Shown in pieces: positions 9,370 to 18,271 of a stretch of 64,000 bases of DNA. The stretch covers positions 496,001 through 560,000 of the forward strand of contig NZ_WPAG02000003.1 in assembly GCF_013602415.1 (NCBI RefSeq). The letters run 5' to 3'. Below the pieces are notes generated by a model that searched no databases, was not told the origin of the DNA, and saw only the letters and a list, made by a program, of their open reading frames with translations. Numbering within the stretch: the stretch's first letter is position 1; every line of letters starts with the position of its first letter. The DNA is from Rhodococcus sp. B50 (GTDB lineage: Bacteria > Actinomycetota > Actinomycetes > Mycobacteriales > Mycobacteriaceae). Position numbers and translations under genes: made by a program.

Positions 9370-10394
9370 CATCACATCCGGCCCGCCGGCCGATCGTCGC
9401 AGTCGGCCTCACCGGAGAGGAAACGCTGCGCATCCTCGACGACGCGGCGCTCTCCGAGCGCTGGGCCGCCACCGGCGCCACCTTCGGGGTAGTCGGCATC
9501 GACCGCATCGCCCGCAACCCGCAGTCCGAGATGGGACGCAGGAGCCCCCGTCCCACCGACATCGATCCGTCCCTCGCGGCGACCGCCCTGGCCGGCGCGG
9601 GCGGTCCGCCGCTCGCCGTCACCGGCGCGGCGCACCACGACCTGCCCTACAATCTGGCGCGCCGTGTGCTCTCGCTCGACCACCTCACCCACGGGCGCAC
9701 CGGGCTGCTGTTCGGCGCGTGCGATCCGCGCGGCCACGGCGAGACTGCCTGGCACGGCAGCGCCGAGCTGGGCGCCGTCACCGCCGCCGACGCGGCGCTG
9801 GCCATCGCGCGGTTGTGGCAGAGCTGGCCGCTCGACTCCATCGTCGCCGACAAGGAATCCGGCATCCTCGTGCAGTCCGACCGGATCAGGCGGGTCGACC
9901 ACCACGGTGTCGTCGACATCGCCGGACCGCTGAGTGCACCCGCGTCGGTGCAGGGCGCACCGGTCCTCGCGTGGTACGCCGACGACGACGATCTGCTCGC
10001 CGAGATCCCGGCGGTCGCCGATCTCGTCGTGCTCGGTGGCGTTACCGATCCCGTGGATGCCATGAGTCGGATTCGGATCGAACGCGGCTCGCCGAATATC
10101 CCTGTGCTGATCGAGGTTCCGGTCGGAGCAGATGCCAATGGCACCGATACCGCCGTCACCGCGGCGCTCGACGCGGGCGCAGACGGTGTGCTGCTGCGCT
10201 CGGCGGAGTCCGCACCCGACGATCCGGCTCGCCTACTCGACAGGGCCCGCGCGGTGTCCGGTGCATCCGGGAAGGCAGCCCCGGCCGACCCGGAGAGCAC
10301 CCTCCGCGTCCTCCTCGAACTCGGCGCACCACCTCCTCTGCTCGAATCCGCCGCCCCGGCCTTCGCCGCACCTACGACAAGCGTCTACCGCTGA
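9366..10394 (+). CDS. Luciferase-like (bacterial LLM) flavin-dependent protein
   Basis: A 342-residue protein with the flavin-dependent luciferase-like monooxygenase layout: FGVVGIDRIARNP near the N-terminus, then AHHDLPYNLARRVLSLDHLTHGRTGLLFGACD, which corresponds to the family's P-x-N-x-A-R-x-x-x-x-LD-x-L-S-x-GR segment. It overlaps the ATPase gene by 4 bases, so it belongs to the importer operon. It is shorter than most DszA-type relatives, and its C-terminal third resembles a generic TIM-barrel half, so it may act with 11711-13015 or be regulatory. The reaction is not assignable. Confidence 0.75.
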   Translation: MTSHPARRPIVAVGLTGEETLRILDDAALSERWAATGATFGVVGIDRIARNPQSEMGRRSPRPTDIDPSLAATALAGAGGPPLAVTGAAHHDLPYNLARRVLSLDHLTHGRTGLLFGACDPRGHGETAWHGSAELGAVTAADAALAIARLWQSWPLDSIVADKESGILVQSDRIRRVDHHGVVDIAGPLSAPASVQGAPVLAWYADDDDLLAEIPAVADLVVLGGVTDPVDAMSRIRIERGSPNIPVLIEVPVGADANGTDTAVTAALDAGADGVLLRSAESAPDDPARLLDRARAVSGASGKAAPADPESTLRVLLELGAPPPLLESAAPAFAAPTTSVYR

Positions 10395-10453
10395 ACTCGA
10401 CGCCCGCGTCTCACAGACGCCGTCATATTCGACCTATCGAGAAAGTGAACACA

Positions 10454-11707
10454 ATGGTCGCCCCCACTTCCCCCGACATCCGCACGCTCCTCGCAGGCCC
10501 CTTCGCGGAGTTCGACACCCTCGCCGCGACCTACCGGCCCGTCTTCGCCCGGATCGCCGAAGGGAATCTGCAGCGCGAACGGACACGCGAGTTCCCCTAC
10601 GAGCAGGTCCGCCGGCTGATCGACGCCGGATTCTCACGGCTGCGCATCCCGCGCGAACTCGGCGGCGACGGCGCCACCCTCCAGCAGGTCTTCCTGCTGC
10701 TCGCCGAACTCGGCGAGGCGGACCCGAACGTCGCCCACATCTTCCGCAACCACCTCGCGTTCGTGGAGGACCGGCTCAATTCGCCCGACCATCCGTCGAC
10801 GGAGATCTGGCTGGAGCGTTTCCGCCAGGGGCAGTTCGTCGGCGGGGGATGGACCGAAGCAAGCAACACGAAGTTCGGTGAGATCGGCACCCGCATCACC
10901 ACGTCCGAGGGCGTCACTCGCATTACCGGCAACAAGTACTACGCCACCGGAAGCCTCTACGCCGACTGGCTCGACGTCATCGGTCGTAACGAGAACGACG
11001 AGCTCGTCACGGCTCTCGTGGCGCGGGAGCAGCCCGGCGTCACCCTGCTCGACGACTGGGAGGGCTTCGGGCAGCAGACCACTGCCAGCGGATCGGCCCG
11101 CTACCAGGACGCGGTCGTCGACGAGCACGGAACCTTCCCGGCCGAGCAGCGATTCGCGTATCAAGGACTCTTCTACCAGACGGCGCTGCTGTCGGTGCTC
11201 GTCGGCATCGGCCGCGCGGCCTTCCGCGACGGCTCCGACGGCCTGCGACGCCGCACCCGCAACTACCCGCTCGGCGTGAACGAGGTACCGCCGCAAGATC
11301 CGCTCCTGCAGCAGCAGATCGGACGCATCGCCACGCGACTTTTCCAGGCAGAGGCCGCCCTGGAGAAACAGAGCGCGACCCTCGACGTCGTCGCCCGCGC
11401 ACACGCTCGCGGCGACGCCGAGCGAGAGAAGTCGGCACTGGTGGACGCCACCGTCCGCACCCACGAGGCCCAGTCCGTCATCGTCGACTCCGTTCTCGAG
11501 ATCACGGCAACGATCTTCGATGCCCTGGGCGCCTCGGCGACCGCGGTCTCGTCGGCACTCGACCGGCACTGGCGCAACGCCCGGACGCTGTCCTCACACA
11601 ACCCGCGCGTGTTCAAGGAACGTGTCCTCGGCGACTACTACGTCAACGGGACCGTGCCGGTCGGTGGCTCGAATCCGTATGCGCATCCGCAGGGACAGGG
11701 GGTCTAG
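10454..11707 (+). CDS. Acyl-CoA dehydrogenase-fold monooxygenase (DszC/SfnB-like)
   Basis: A 417-residue flavoprotein of the acyl-CoA dehydrogenase fold, closest in sequence style to DszC/SfnB-type FMNH2-dependent monooxygenases rather than to beta-oxidation enzymes. Landmarks are the N-terminal helical domain ending RIPRELGGDGATLQQVF, the beta-domain GGGWTEASNTKFGEIGTRI and ITGNKYYATGSLYADWLDVIG, and the C-terminal helices with GASATAVSSALDRHWRNARTLSSHNPRVFKERVLGDYYVNG. That HWRNARTLSSHNP block is typical of the SfnB/DszC group. It lies 59 bp after the LLM gene and 3 bp before the next, so it is probably cotranscribed. Confidence 0.82.
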   Translation: MVAPTSPDIRTLLAGPFAEFDTLAATYRPVFARIAEGNLQRERTREFPYEQVRRLIDAGFSRLRIPRELGGDGATLQQVFLLLAELGEADPNVAHIFRNHLAFVEDRLNSPDHPSTEIWLERFRQGQFVGGGWTEASNTKFGEIGTRITTSEGVTRITGNKYYATGSLYADWLDVIGRNENDELVTALVAREQPGVTLLDDWEGFGQQTTASGSARYQDAVVDEHGTFPAEQRFAYQGLFYQTALLSVLVGIGRAAFRDGSDGLRRRTRNYPLGVNEVPPQDPLLQQQIGRIATRLFQAEAALEKQSATLDVVARAHARGDAEREKSALVDATVRTHEAQSVIVDSVLEITATIFDALGASATAVSSALDRHWRNARTLSSHNPRVFKERVLGDYYVNGTVPVGGSNPYAHPQGQGV

Positions 11708-11710
11708 ACG

Positions 11711-13015
11711 ATGGGCAACCGACGTGAAGGTCATGTGCTCCTGGGCGTGAACGTCCTCGTCTACGGATACATCCCATCCGCGTGGCGTTCCCCGCTGCTG
11801 GGCGCCCGCGACTTCACCGAACGCGCCTACTGGGAGCGGATCGGCCGACTCGCCGAACGCGCGACGCTCGACGCCGTCTTCCTCGCCGACGCGCTGAACC
11901 TGGGAGATCCGGCCTACGACGCGAACCCGATCCGCCTCGACCCGACAGTGCTGTGGGCGCACGTCGCACGGGCCACCGAACGGGTCGGTCTCCTCGCCAC
12001 CGCGTCGACGACCTTCAACGATCCGGTGGAACTGGCGAGCCGCATCCTCACCCTCGACCACATCTCCGGGGGTCGTGCCGGGTGGAATCTGGTGACCACC
12101 CGCGACAACCGCTCGGCCGCGAATTTCGGTCTGCCGAACATCGTGGCACGCGCCGAACGGTACGAACGGGCCGCCGAATTCGCCGATCTCACCCGGCAGC
12201 TGTGGACCGCGGCGGAGACCGGTGAGACGGTGCACTTCCACGGTTCACACTTCGACTACGACGGCGATTTCGTCGCCCCCACCTCACCGCAGGGACGCCC
12301 GGTGCTCTTCCAGGCGGGCGGGTCACCCGCCGGCCGCGACATCGCCGCCCGGTATGCGGACGGCGTGTTCACCGCGGAAATCACCCAGGAGACCGCCCGA
12401 GACCACTACCGGCTGGTGAAGTCGGCCGCGGCCGGACACGGACGCCGGCCGGGCGAGGTGAAGATCATGCCCGGTCTGCTGCTCACTCTCGGTTCCACCG
12501 AGGAGGAAGCTCACCGCCGCGTCGACGAGCTGTACGACACCAGCCCCTCCTGGTACTCGGCCGCGTGGCTCACGCACGCGATCGGGGTGGACGTCACCAC
12601 CTTGGAGCTGGACGAGCCGTTCCCCGACGAGGTAATCAACGGCCCGATATCCGAAACCTTCCAGGGCAGCATCGGTTTCCGCGAGTCGATCCTCGAACAG
12701 ATCCGTCAGACGCGCCCCACGGTGCGCGAGTACCTGCGTCAGACCCGCTACTCCGGTTCCGGGCACGGCGGATTCGTCGGAACACCCGAGCAGCTCGTCG
12801 ACCGGATCGAGCAGTGGTATCTCGCCGGTGCCTGCGACGGTTTCAACCTGCAACCCGACATCCTCGTCGAGGGCCTCGAAGTCATCGCCGACGAGGTGGT
12901 CCCGCTGCTCCGCGCGCGCGGCCTGTACCGGCACGAGTACGAGACGTCGACGCTGCGCGACCACTTCCGGGCGGCGGAGCCGAGTCGCGACGAGGCCCTG
13001 CACGCGGTGGGCTGA
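11711..13015 (+). CDS. FMNH2-dependent monooxygenase (NtaA/SnaA/DszA family)
   Basis: A 434-residue LLM-superfamily oxygenase of the NtaA/SnaA/DszA/SoxA group. The diagnostic N-terminal block is YGYIPSAWRSP, later followed by RLDPTVLWAHVARATERVGLLATASTTFNDPVELASRILTLDHISGGRAGWNLVTT. Members oxygenate small organosulfur compounds, chelators or sulfones using FMNH2 from a separate reductase. No reductase gene is seen here, so it must be supplied elsewhere. Being the last gene of the operon with a DszC/SfnB-like enzyme, it supports an organosulfur role, but nitrogenous substrates remain possible. Confidence 0.85.
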   Translation: MGNRREGHVLLGVNVLVYGYIPSAWRSPLLGARDFTERAYWERIGRLAERATLDAVFLADALNLGDPAYDANPIRLDPTVLWAHVARATERVGLLATASTTFNDPVELASRILTLDHISGGRAGWNLVTTRDNRSAANFGLPNIVARAERYERAAEFADLTRQLWTAAETGETVHFHGSHFDYDGDFVAPTSPQGRPVLFQAGGSPAGRDIAARYADGVFTAEITQETARDHYRLVKSAAAGHGRRPGEVKIMPGLLLTLGSTEEEAHRRVDELYDTSPSWYSAAWLTHAIGVDVTTLELDEPFPDEVINGPISETFQGSIGFRESILEQIRQTRPTVREYLRQTRYSGSGHGGFVGTPEQLVDRIEQWYLAGACDGFNLQPDILVEGLEVIADEVVPLLRARGLYRHEYETSTLRDHFRAAEPSRDEALHAVG

Positions 13016-13395
13016 GCACCCCCGCTGGCGCGGCCGGAGCGGTCCGTCCGCACCAGCACCGGATCGGTCGGCCCTGACATGGACCGTGGCGGCTGTGGTG
13101 GGATCGCCACGGGCCTGGACACGGACGCGGCGCCTCACTCCACTGCCGAACCGTGACTTGATCTCTTCGACTATCGAGCGGTGAAGCGGAACTGAACCAG
13201 CAGGCCGGAACCTACGACCGGCATGGGTGGGCATCGTCGTACTCGTCTGCGCTCGTGCCGCACGTATCCGAAACAAGTGTTTGTGCTGATCAACCGGTAG
13301 ATATTTCATCGAAACAGCGGTTCACCGCCTTGGCGAGAACGCGGCACTAGGTGAACGTAGCCACGTACGCTTCCATCCGGTTATCAGAGGTGCCG
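13016..13395. other. Intergenic stretch, nothing assigned
   Basis: About 380 bp between the importer/monooxygenase operon and the cutinase-like gene. I see no credible frame, RNA gene or strong hairpin. The right-hand part must carry the promoter of the cutinase-like gene, where a short AT-rich run (AGATATTTCATCG, near 13297) is the only visible candidate region. Confidence 0.4.
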
Positions 13396-15387
13396 ATGCC
13401 TGTCCGACGTCCGAGGTGCTGCCGCACGGTCATGCTGATCGCTGCTACGACCATTGCCGGAGGTGGCACTTTGTCCGTCGTACCGGCGATTGCGCAGGCT
13501 GCACCCACCGACTGTGCCCCCACGTTCAGTCTGTTCATTCCTGGGACGTGGGAAACCGACGAAAGCGCTGACCCGAGTCAGCCGGTAGGCATCCTTGCCC
13601 CTGTTGCGGATGCGCTGAAGAACGCTTACGGCGACGGGGTCGAGGTGCACACGCTGCCGTACATGGCGCGTGCGTTCGACAACGGACGCACCTACGCCGA
13701 CAGCAAAGCCGACGCGGTAGCTAGGGCCACACGAGTGCTTGCGGACGTCGCGAAGTCCTGTCCCGATACGACATTCACAATCGTCGGCTACTCCCAGGGT
13801 GCTGACGCCGCGGGGGACATCGCCTCCGATATCGGCAACGGCAAGGGACCGATCGAGGCGAGTCGTGTGCTTGCGGTCGGGTTACTGGCGGACCCCGGAG
13901 CCGGCACACAGGGTACGGCGACAGTCGGACCGCGTACCTCGGGACAAGGCATCGCCGATCCCCGACCTGAGGGGATGGGCGCCCTGGCAGGACGAGTGGC
14001 GTCGATCTGCGACCCCGGCGATCTGTACTGCTCGATCGAGAAGAAGTCGAACCCGCTGCTCGGCTCACTCGGCTCGATCCTCAGCAGCAGTCCCGGGACT
14101 GGCGACACCGACGGGACCGCTGCTGGCAACACGCAGTTGAGCGCCGCTGTGACCTCTGATTTTTCCAGCGCGGAGCTGCCGACCTTGGCCGCCGCCGTAA
14201 CCGAACTTGGGCAGCAGTTCACCGCACCGAATGTCGACCTCGGACAGGTCGCGTCCACAGCACGTTCGATCGCGCAGACCCTTGCCCCGCTGACCGACCT
14301 TGTCGACTCCGGTGCGGCGAATCGGGCGACGAACGGGCAACTCGGTGCTGCCCCGGACGGGTCGGCCGAACACGCGGCGGCCGACGTCCTGACCCGGGCG
14401 GGAGAATCCGATCTCGCAGGCGCCGTCGACGCCGCGGTCGAGATCGCCGATGCGGCGGATACGCTCGCCAGAGGCGAGTCGGTGAGCCCGCCGACCCGTG
14501 CTTCACAGGTGCAGACGCTCGCTGCGAACGTGAACGCGTTGACCGGACAGATCGCGCCGCTGGCATCTACACCTCCCGACGTGCTCCGATCGGCCGACAG
14601 TGTGCTGTCGGTGCTCAAACCGACAGTGATGGTCGACCAAGTCCTCACTGTCGCAACTGGCGTGGCGTCGTTGGACATGCCCGGCATCCTGCACAACCTG
14701 ACGGTGTTGCCACAGAAGGTCGCGGCACTCGACGCCCGCGGCGCCCACCAGATCGCGGGTGAGTTGAACAACCAGTTCTCACCGTTGGTGACGATGGCCG
14801 CTGCAGTCGACTTGCGTTGGGTCTCGCAGGTTCTCGCGGTCATCCCGGACCCCTCCGGTGCCGCGCAGGTCACGGCGATGGTTGCGTCGATTCTGTCGAA
14901 CGTCGACGTGTTCAGGCTGGCCGATCTCGTCGGTCGGATCCAGGAGATCGCCTGGACCGCGGTCGAAAAGTTGCTGCCGCCTCCTGGTATCGCGCCTGAT
15001 CCGGTGGGAGCTGGGGCGGCGATGACCGGGCTGCTGCCGGTCGGGCTGGATCTCGCGTCGGTGGCGGTCGACATGCTCTCCGGTAGGGCCACCAAGACCG
15101 CACCCGAACTGTTGGGAGAACACGGCGACGTCGCGTCGACGAACACCGCGGCCGGGGCCGCTGCGGGACCGGACCTACCGCAGCTGTCCGATTCGCTGGT
15201 TGCGCTCGCCCAATCCTCGGGAGTGGAGGATCTGGCGTTGCTGGTCGGTGACGGGCTCAGCGCGGCGAGCTTCCTCATGTCAGACGCTCACACCAACTAC
15301 AACGAACTCGTTGTCGACAATGCCGGTCGCAGTGCTGTTCAGTGGCTGTCGGATTGGCTCGAACTGCAGATCGGACGTACCATATGA
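13396..15387 (+). CDS. Secreted cutinase-like protein with long C-terminal extension
   Basis: A 663-residue exported protein. A signal peptide (MPVRRPRCCRTVMLIAATTIAG..., cleavage near AQAAP) leads into a cutinase/Culp alpha/beta-hydrolase domain. The nucleophile elbow is GYSQG with Ser133, and the Asp-bearing loop is CDPGDLYC. The catalytic His normally found shortly after that loop is not visible. Family members are usually 200-350 residues; here about 400 Ala/Val-rich, helix-prone residues follow. I chose the ATG at 13396 because AGAGGTG lies just upstream; a GTG at 13351 is the alternative. It overlaps the next small gene by 4 bases. Confidence 0.8.
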   Translation: MPVRRPRCCRTVMLIAATTIAGGGTLSVVPAIAQAAPTDCAPTFSLFIPGTWETDESADPSQPVGILAPVADALKNAYGDGVEVHTLPYMARAFDNGRTYADSKADAVARATRVLADVAKSCPDTTFTIVGYSQGADAAGDIASDIGNGKGPIEASRVLAVGLLADPGAGTQGTATVGPRTSGQGIADPRPEGMGALAGRVASICDPGDLYCSIEKKSNPLLGSLGSILSSSPGTGDTDGTAAGNTQLSAAVTSDFSSAELPTLAAAVTELGQQFTAPNVDLGQVASTARSIAQTLAPLTDLVDSGAANRATNGQLGAAPDGSAEHAAADVLTRAGESDLAGAVDAAVEIADAADTLARGESVSPPTRASQVQTLAANVNALTGQIAPLASTPPDVLRSADSVLSVLKPTVMVDQVLTVATGVASLDMPGILHNLTVLPQKVAALDARGAHQIAGELNNQFSPLVTMAAAVDLRWVSQVLAVIPDPSGAAQVTAMVASILSNVDVFRLADLVGRIQEIAWTAVEKLLPPPGIAPDPVGAGAAMTGLLPVGLDLASVAVDMLSGRATKTAPELLGEHGDVASTNTAAGAAAGPDLPQLSDSLVALAQSSGVEDLALLVGDGLSAASFLMSDAHTNYNELVVDNAGRSAVQWLSDWLELQIGRTI

Positions 15388-15617
15388 CTCCCCGTGCTCA
15401 TAACCCGTCCGGCCGTTGGATCTGGTGGGGGAGTTGCGAACACCGCGGATATCTCACGCGCGGGGATGCGAAGAAGGTCCGCAAACGCTACCGCGGGGAG
15501 AAGGGTATGGCGGTGTTCGCGTGTCCCCACAACGAGAGCTTGTTTCACATCGGTAATCGACCAGTTGCTGTGAGCAGTAGGGAAGTCGACCGAGATCGGC
15601 TACGCGCGCGACTGTGA
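15384..15617 (+). CDS. Small Cys/His protein, function unknown
   Basis: A 77-residue protein starting at the ATG that overlaps the stop of the cutinase-like gene (ATGA), which suggests coupled translation. It carries GSCEHRGYLTRGDAKKVRKRY and later VFACPHNESLFHIGN, so C-x-H and C-x-H pairs separated by about 30 residues could hold one zinc ion. I recognise the general style of short actinobacterial and phage proteins that read C-x-H...C-P...HIG, but no function is known to me. Confidence 0.6.
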   Translation: MTPRAHNPSGRWIWWGSCEHRGYLTRGDAKKVRKRYRGEKGMAVFACPHNESLFHIGNRPVAVSSREVDRDRLRARL

Positions 15618-15627
15618 GGGGGCAGCC

Positions 15628-16848
15628 TTATGTGCGAGCTAGCAGGGAGGGGACGACGAATGCGAGGAGCTTCGTCCGCAGGTGGTCGAGCGACCCCGCA
15701 TCGGCGCCGAGCGAGCTGATGTAGGTCATCTCGAGTTCGGAGATCTACTCACACAGCAGGTCCAGGTCCACGTCGGCGCGCATCTCTCCGACTGGATCGC
15801 GGACCTGGCGGAGACGTCGTCGGTGGTCGGGCCCCCACCACTCGATCATGGCACGCTTGAGTTCCGTCGGACATGGTGCGGCAGCGTGGATCGCCACCTT
15901 GAGACTTCCCAGGTCTGCACTCTCTCGAGAGTGCTGATCGAGTTTCAACATCCGAGCCAACATTGTTGGCACCCACTGGCTGTGCGTGACGCGTTATCGC
16001 TCGATGACAGACAGTGCCCGCGCTGCATCGAAACGCTCCATCATTACCACCGTTCCGCCCAAGGCGTGAACGACGCCCCCGAATCGAAGGGGAGCGGCAT
16101 GATAGATTGGTGCAGGCGAGAGATACACCGTCTCGGGTCCGAAATCATATGCTGGTCCGAACAGTTCAACATACGTGTCTCCCGGCTCATGGACTTCCCG
16201 ATTGGGTAGGTCGGGCTTTATTCCCTTCGGTCGGCCGGTGGTGCCTGACGAATAGAGCATGTCCGCGCCCCTGGGTTGTATCTCCAGTGGCCTCGGCGAA
16301 ACCTCCGCCACCTCGTCTTCGTAGGACAGGAAGCCGTCGACGCGGCCGCCGGAACTCAATCGGATCTCGATATCAGGGGTGCTGGCGCCGAGGTCGGCGA
16401 CGACATCGCCGAGGTGCGCGGCCGCTATGAGCGCGCGTGCACCCGAATCAGTCAGTATGTAACTGATTTCGTCGCGAGATAAATGGCTGTTGACCGCGGT
16501 GATGTAAAGACCCGAGCGCAGGGCGGCCCAGTACACTTCGAATGCTTTGGGCTGATTGTCGGTCAGGAGCGCGATGTGATCTCCGTGGCGGAGACCTCTC
16601 GAAGCCAGGTACCGCGCAAGGCGCGCCGATCCCTGCTCCAACTGCAGGTACGTCAAGGTCTCGCCCGACTCGGCCATGATGACGGCGGGTTTGTCGGGGT
16701 TCTTCTCGGCGTGGGTGCCGGGGTAAATCGCAAAGCTCCTGACTGACGCGGGTGGTGATGGTTCAGATGGCTCCTCTCGTGCGACTCGGACAGTTCGAGG
16801 TGCTCGTGTACACCGTTGGTGGCGGCCGAACAGCGGCGGTGCTCCCAC
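15628..16848 (-). pseudogene. Acyl-CoA ligase remnant joined to a probable TetR C-terminal tail
   Basis: Reading the minus strand in one frame from 16848 gives the N-terminal half of an ANL-family acyl-CoA ligase: KNPDKPAVIM, AALRSGLYITAVNSHLS, the AMP-binding loop YSSGTTGRPKGI, and YLSPAPIYHAAPL. The frame is cut by a TAA at 15996-15994, in the place where the intact relative at 23832-25328 reads ERHRVTHSQW. The same frame then continues RVTHSQWVPTMLARMLKLD...EWWGP, where ligase similarity stops. After that it reads DVDLDLLCE, a TAG, and ISELEMTYISSLGADAGSLDHLRTKLLAFVVPSLL, which looks like the last helices of a TetR-type regulator. No start codon is obvious before SFAIYPGTH. Confidence 0.75.
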
Positions 16849-17293
16849 CCCGGGGTAGATGACGAACCCCTGCCGGTCAGCACCGCTGACCTTCCAGTCT
16901 GCGAAAGCAGAACGAACGCAGCGACCCGATCGGATCGGACACCCATCTCGCTGTGGATCTGCGAAGACGACCCCGACGATCGAGGGGCGTCATCGGGGTC
17001 GTCACTCGACCCGCTCAGGGAATAGCTCACCTGTCCGGGGAGTCTTGCGTGCTCGCGGCCATCGCCGTAGCGACAGCACGCCCCAGCGCACAGCAGGTGG
17101 GCACCAGCATGATGCCGCACACAAGATTCGCTCCATACGAGACATGCGCTCAGTGGTGTGCTCATGGCGAAACGCGGACCGAACGGGGTGCTGTCCGTTC
17201 GCGGAGCGCGACAGCGAATCCCGCGGCTCTGCCGTCGAATGTCGGTGCCGCGGGCTAGCGTCGAGTGGATATCCGCCAGAGGGAGGAGTAGCG
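16849..17293. other. Intergenic stretch, nothing assigned
   Basis: About 440 bp between the ligase remnant and the glyoxalase-like gene. Several short frames exist on both strands but none has a good start site or recognisable sequence. The right end carries the ribosome-binding site GGGAGGAG (17281-17288) of the next gene. Confidence 0.4.
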
Positions 17294-18070
17294 ATGAGCG
17301 TGGTCACGAGGAATCAACCACTCGGCACTCCCACCTGGATCGACCTGGGCATTCCGGATCTGGACCGGGCGATGGCCTTCTACGGGTCGGTTTTCGGTTG
17401 GGAGTTCGATGTCGGTTCCGAGGAGTACGGCAGGTACACGATGTGTCTGCTCGGCGGCAAGAAGGTCGCCGCGTTGATGCCGAATCCCGACGAGAGTGCC
17501 AGCAAGTTCTGGTGGAACGTCTATCTGGCGACCGACGATCTCGACGCGACCGTCGCTCGGTCCACAGACGCGGGTGGCACGCTGCTGATGGAGCCGATGG
17601 ACATCGCCGACCAGGGTCGGCTGGCGATGGTGCGGGATCCGTCCAGTGCGCAGTTCGGCTTGTGGCAGGGGTGGGCACACGTCGGTTGCGAGCTGGTGAA
17701 CGAGCCGAATACCTTGTTACGCAACGACTTGGTGACCCCGAATCCTGGCCCGGCGCGGGAGTTCTACGCGGCGGTGTTCGACTTCACCCTGGACGGGAAC
17801 GACGACCTGCCCGGCGTGGACTTCACTTTTCTGCGCAGACCGGATGGGCACGAGGTCGGTGGCATCGTGGGTGACCCGACCGCCTCGGCGTCCTCGTGGG
17901 GCACGCTCTTCCAGGTCGTCGATGCCGACGTGGCGGTCGCCGCGGCTCGGGCCGGCGGGGGTACCGCGGACGATCCGACGGACATGCCGTACGGGCGGAC
18001 CGCGGAGGTTACCGATCCGTTCGGTGCGAAGTTCACGGTGGGTTCCCCGCTGTTGGGTGTGCAGGGGTAG
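17294..18070 (+). CDS. Two-domain VOC (glyoxalase/bleomycin-resistance fold) protein
   Basis: A 258-residue protein made of two tandem VOC domains. Domain 1 opens with GTPTWIDLGIPDLDRAMAFYGSVFGWEF and domain 2 with LVTPNPGPAREFYAAVFDFTL; both end in family-type strands (DPSSAQFGLWQG and DPFGAKFTVGSPLL). The usual metal-binding His in the first strand is absent (TWIDL), so it may not be a metal-dependent glyoxalase. The overall shape resembles actinobacterial proteins of the CFP32/27-kDa antigen type. The start is set by a strong ribosome-binding site, GGGAGGAG, six bases before the ATG. Confidence 0.85.
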   Translation: MSVVTRNQPLGTPTWIDLGIPDLDRAMAFYGSVFGWEFDVGSEEYGRYTMCLLGGKKVAALMPNPDESASKFWWNVYLATDDLDATVARSTDAGGTLLMEPMDIADQGRLAMVRDPSSAQFGLWQGWAHVGCELVNEPNTLLRNDLVTPNPGPAREFYAAVFDFTLDGNDDLPGVDFTFLRRPDGHEVGGIVGDPTASASSWGTLFQVVDADVAVAAARAGGGTADDPTDMPYGRTAEVTDPFGAKFTVGSPLLGVQG

Positions 18071-18271
18071 GGGCGTCCGTCGGCTCACAGCTGGTGTGCT
18101 CGGTGGCGCGGAGGGTGACCGCGCGCCGCCGGCCAGGGTTCACGGACGAGGCGGTGCTTCGACTCATCATCGGATCTGGAACCTAACTATGGCGCAGGTC
18201 AGGTGTTTCCCTCGCGGCACAGCTATAGTTATAGGATTAGATTGATTTTTGTAGGTTCGCGGGAGGACGTT

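Noticed and set aside
13788..15278. A 496-codon open frame on the minus strand
   Set aside because: Antisense to the cutinase-like gene; composition is Ser/Ala/Thr-rich with no domain, a GC artefact.
15682..16209. A 175-codon plus-strand frame over the ligase remnant
   Set aside because: Only the complement of recognisable ligase sequence; no independent support.
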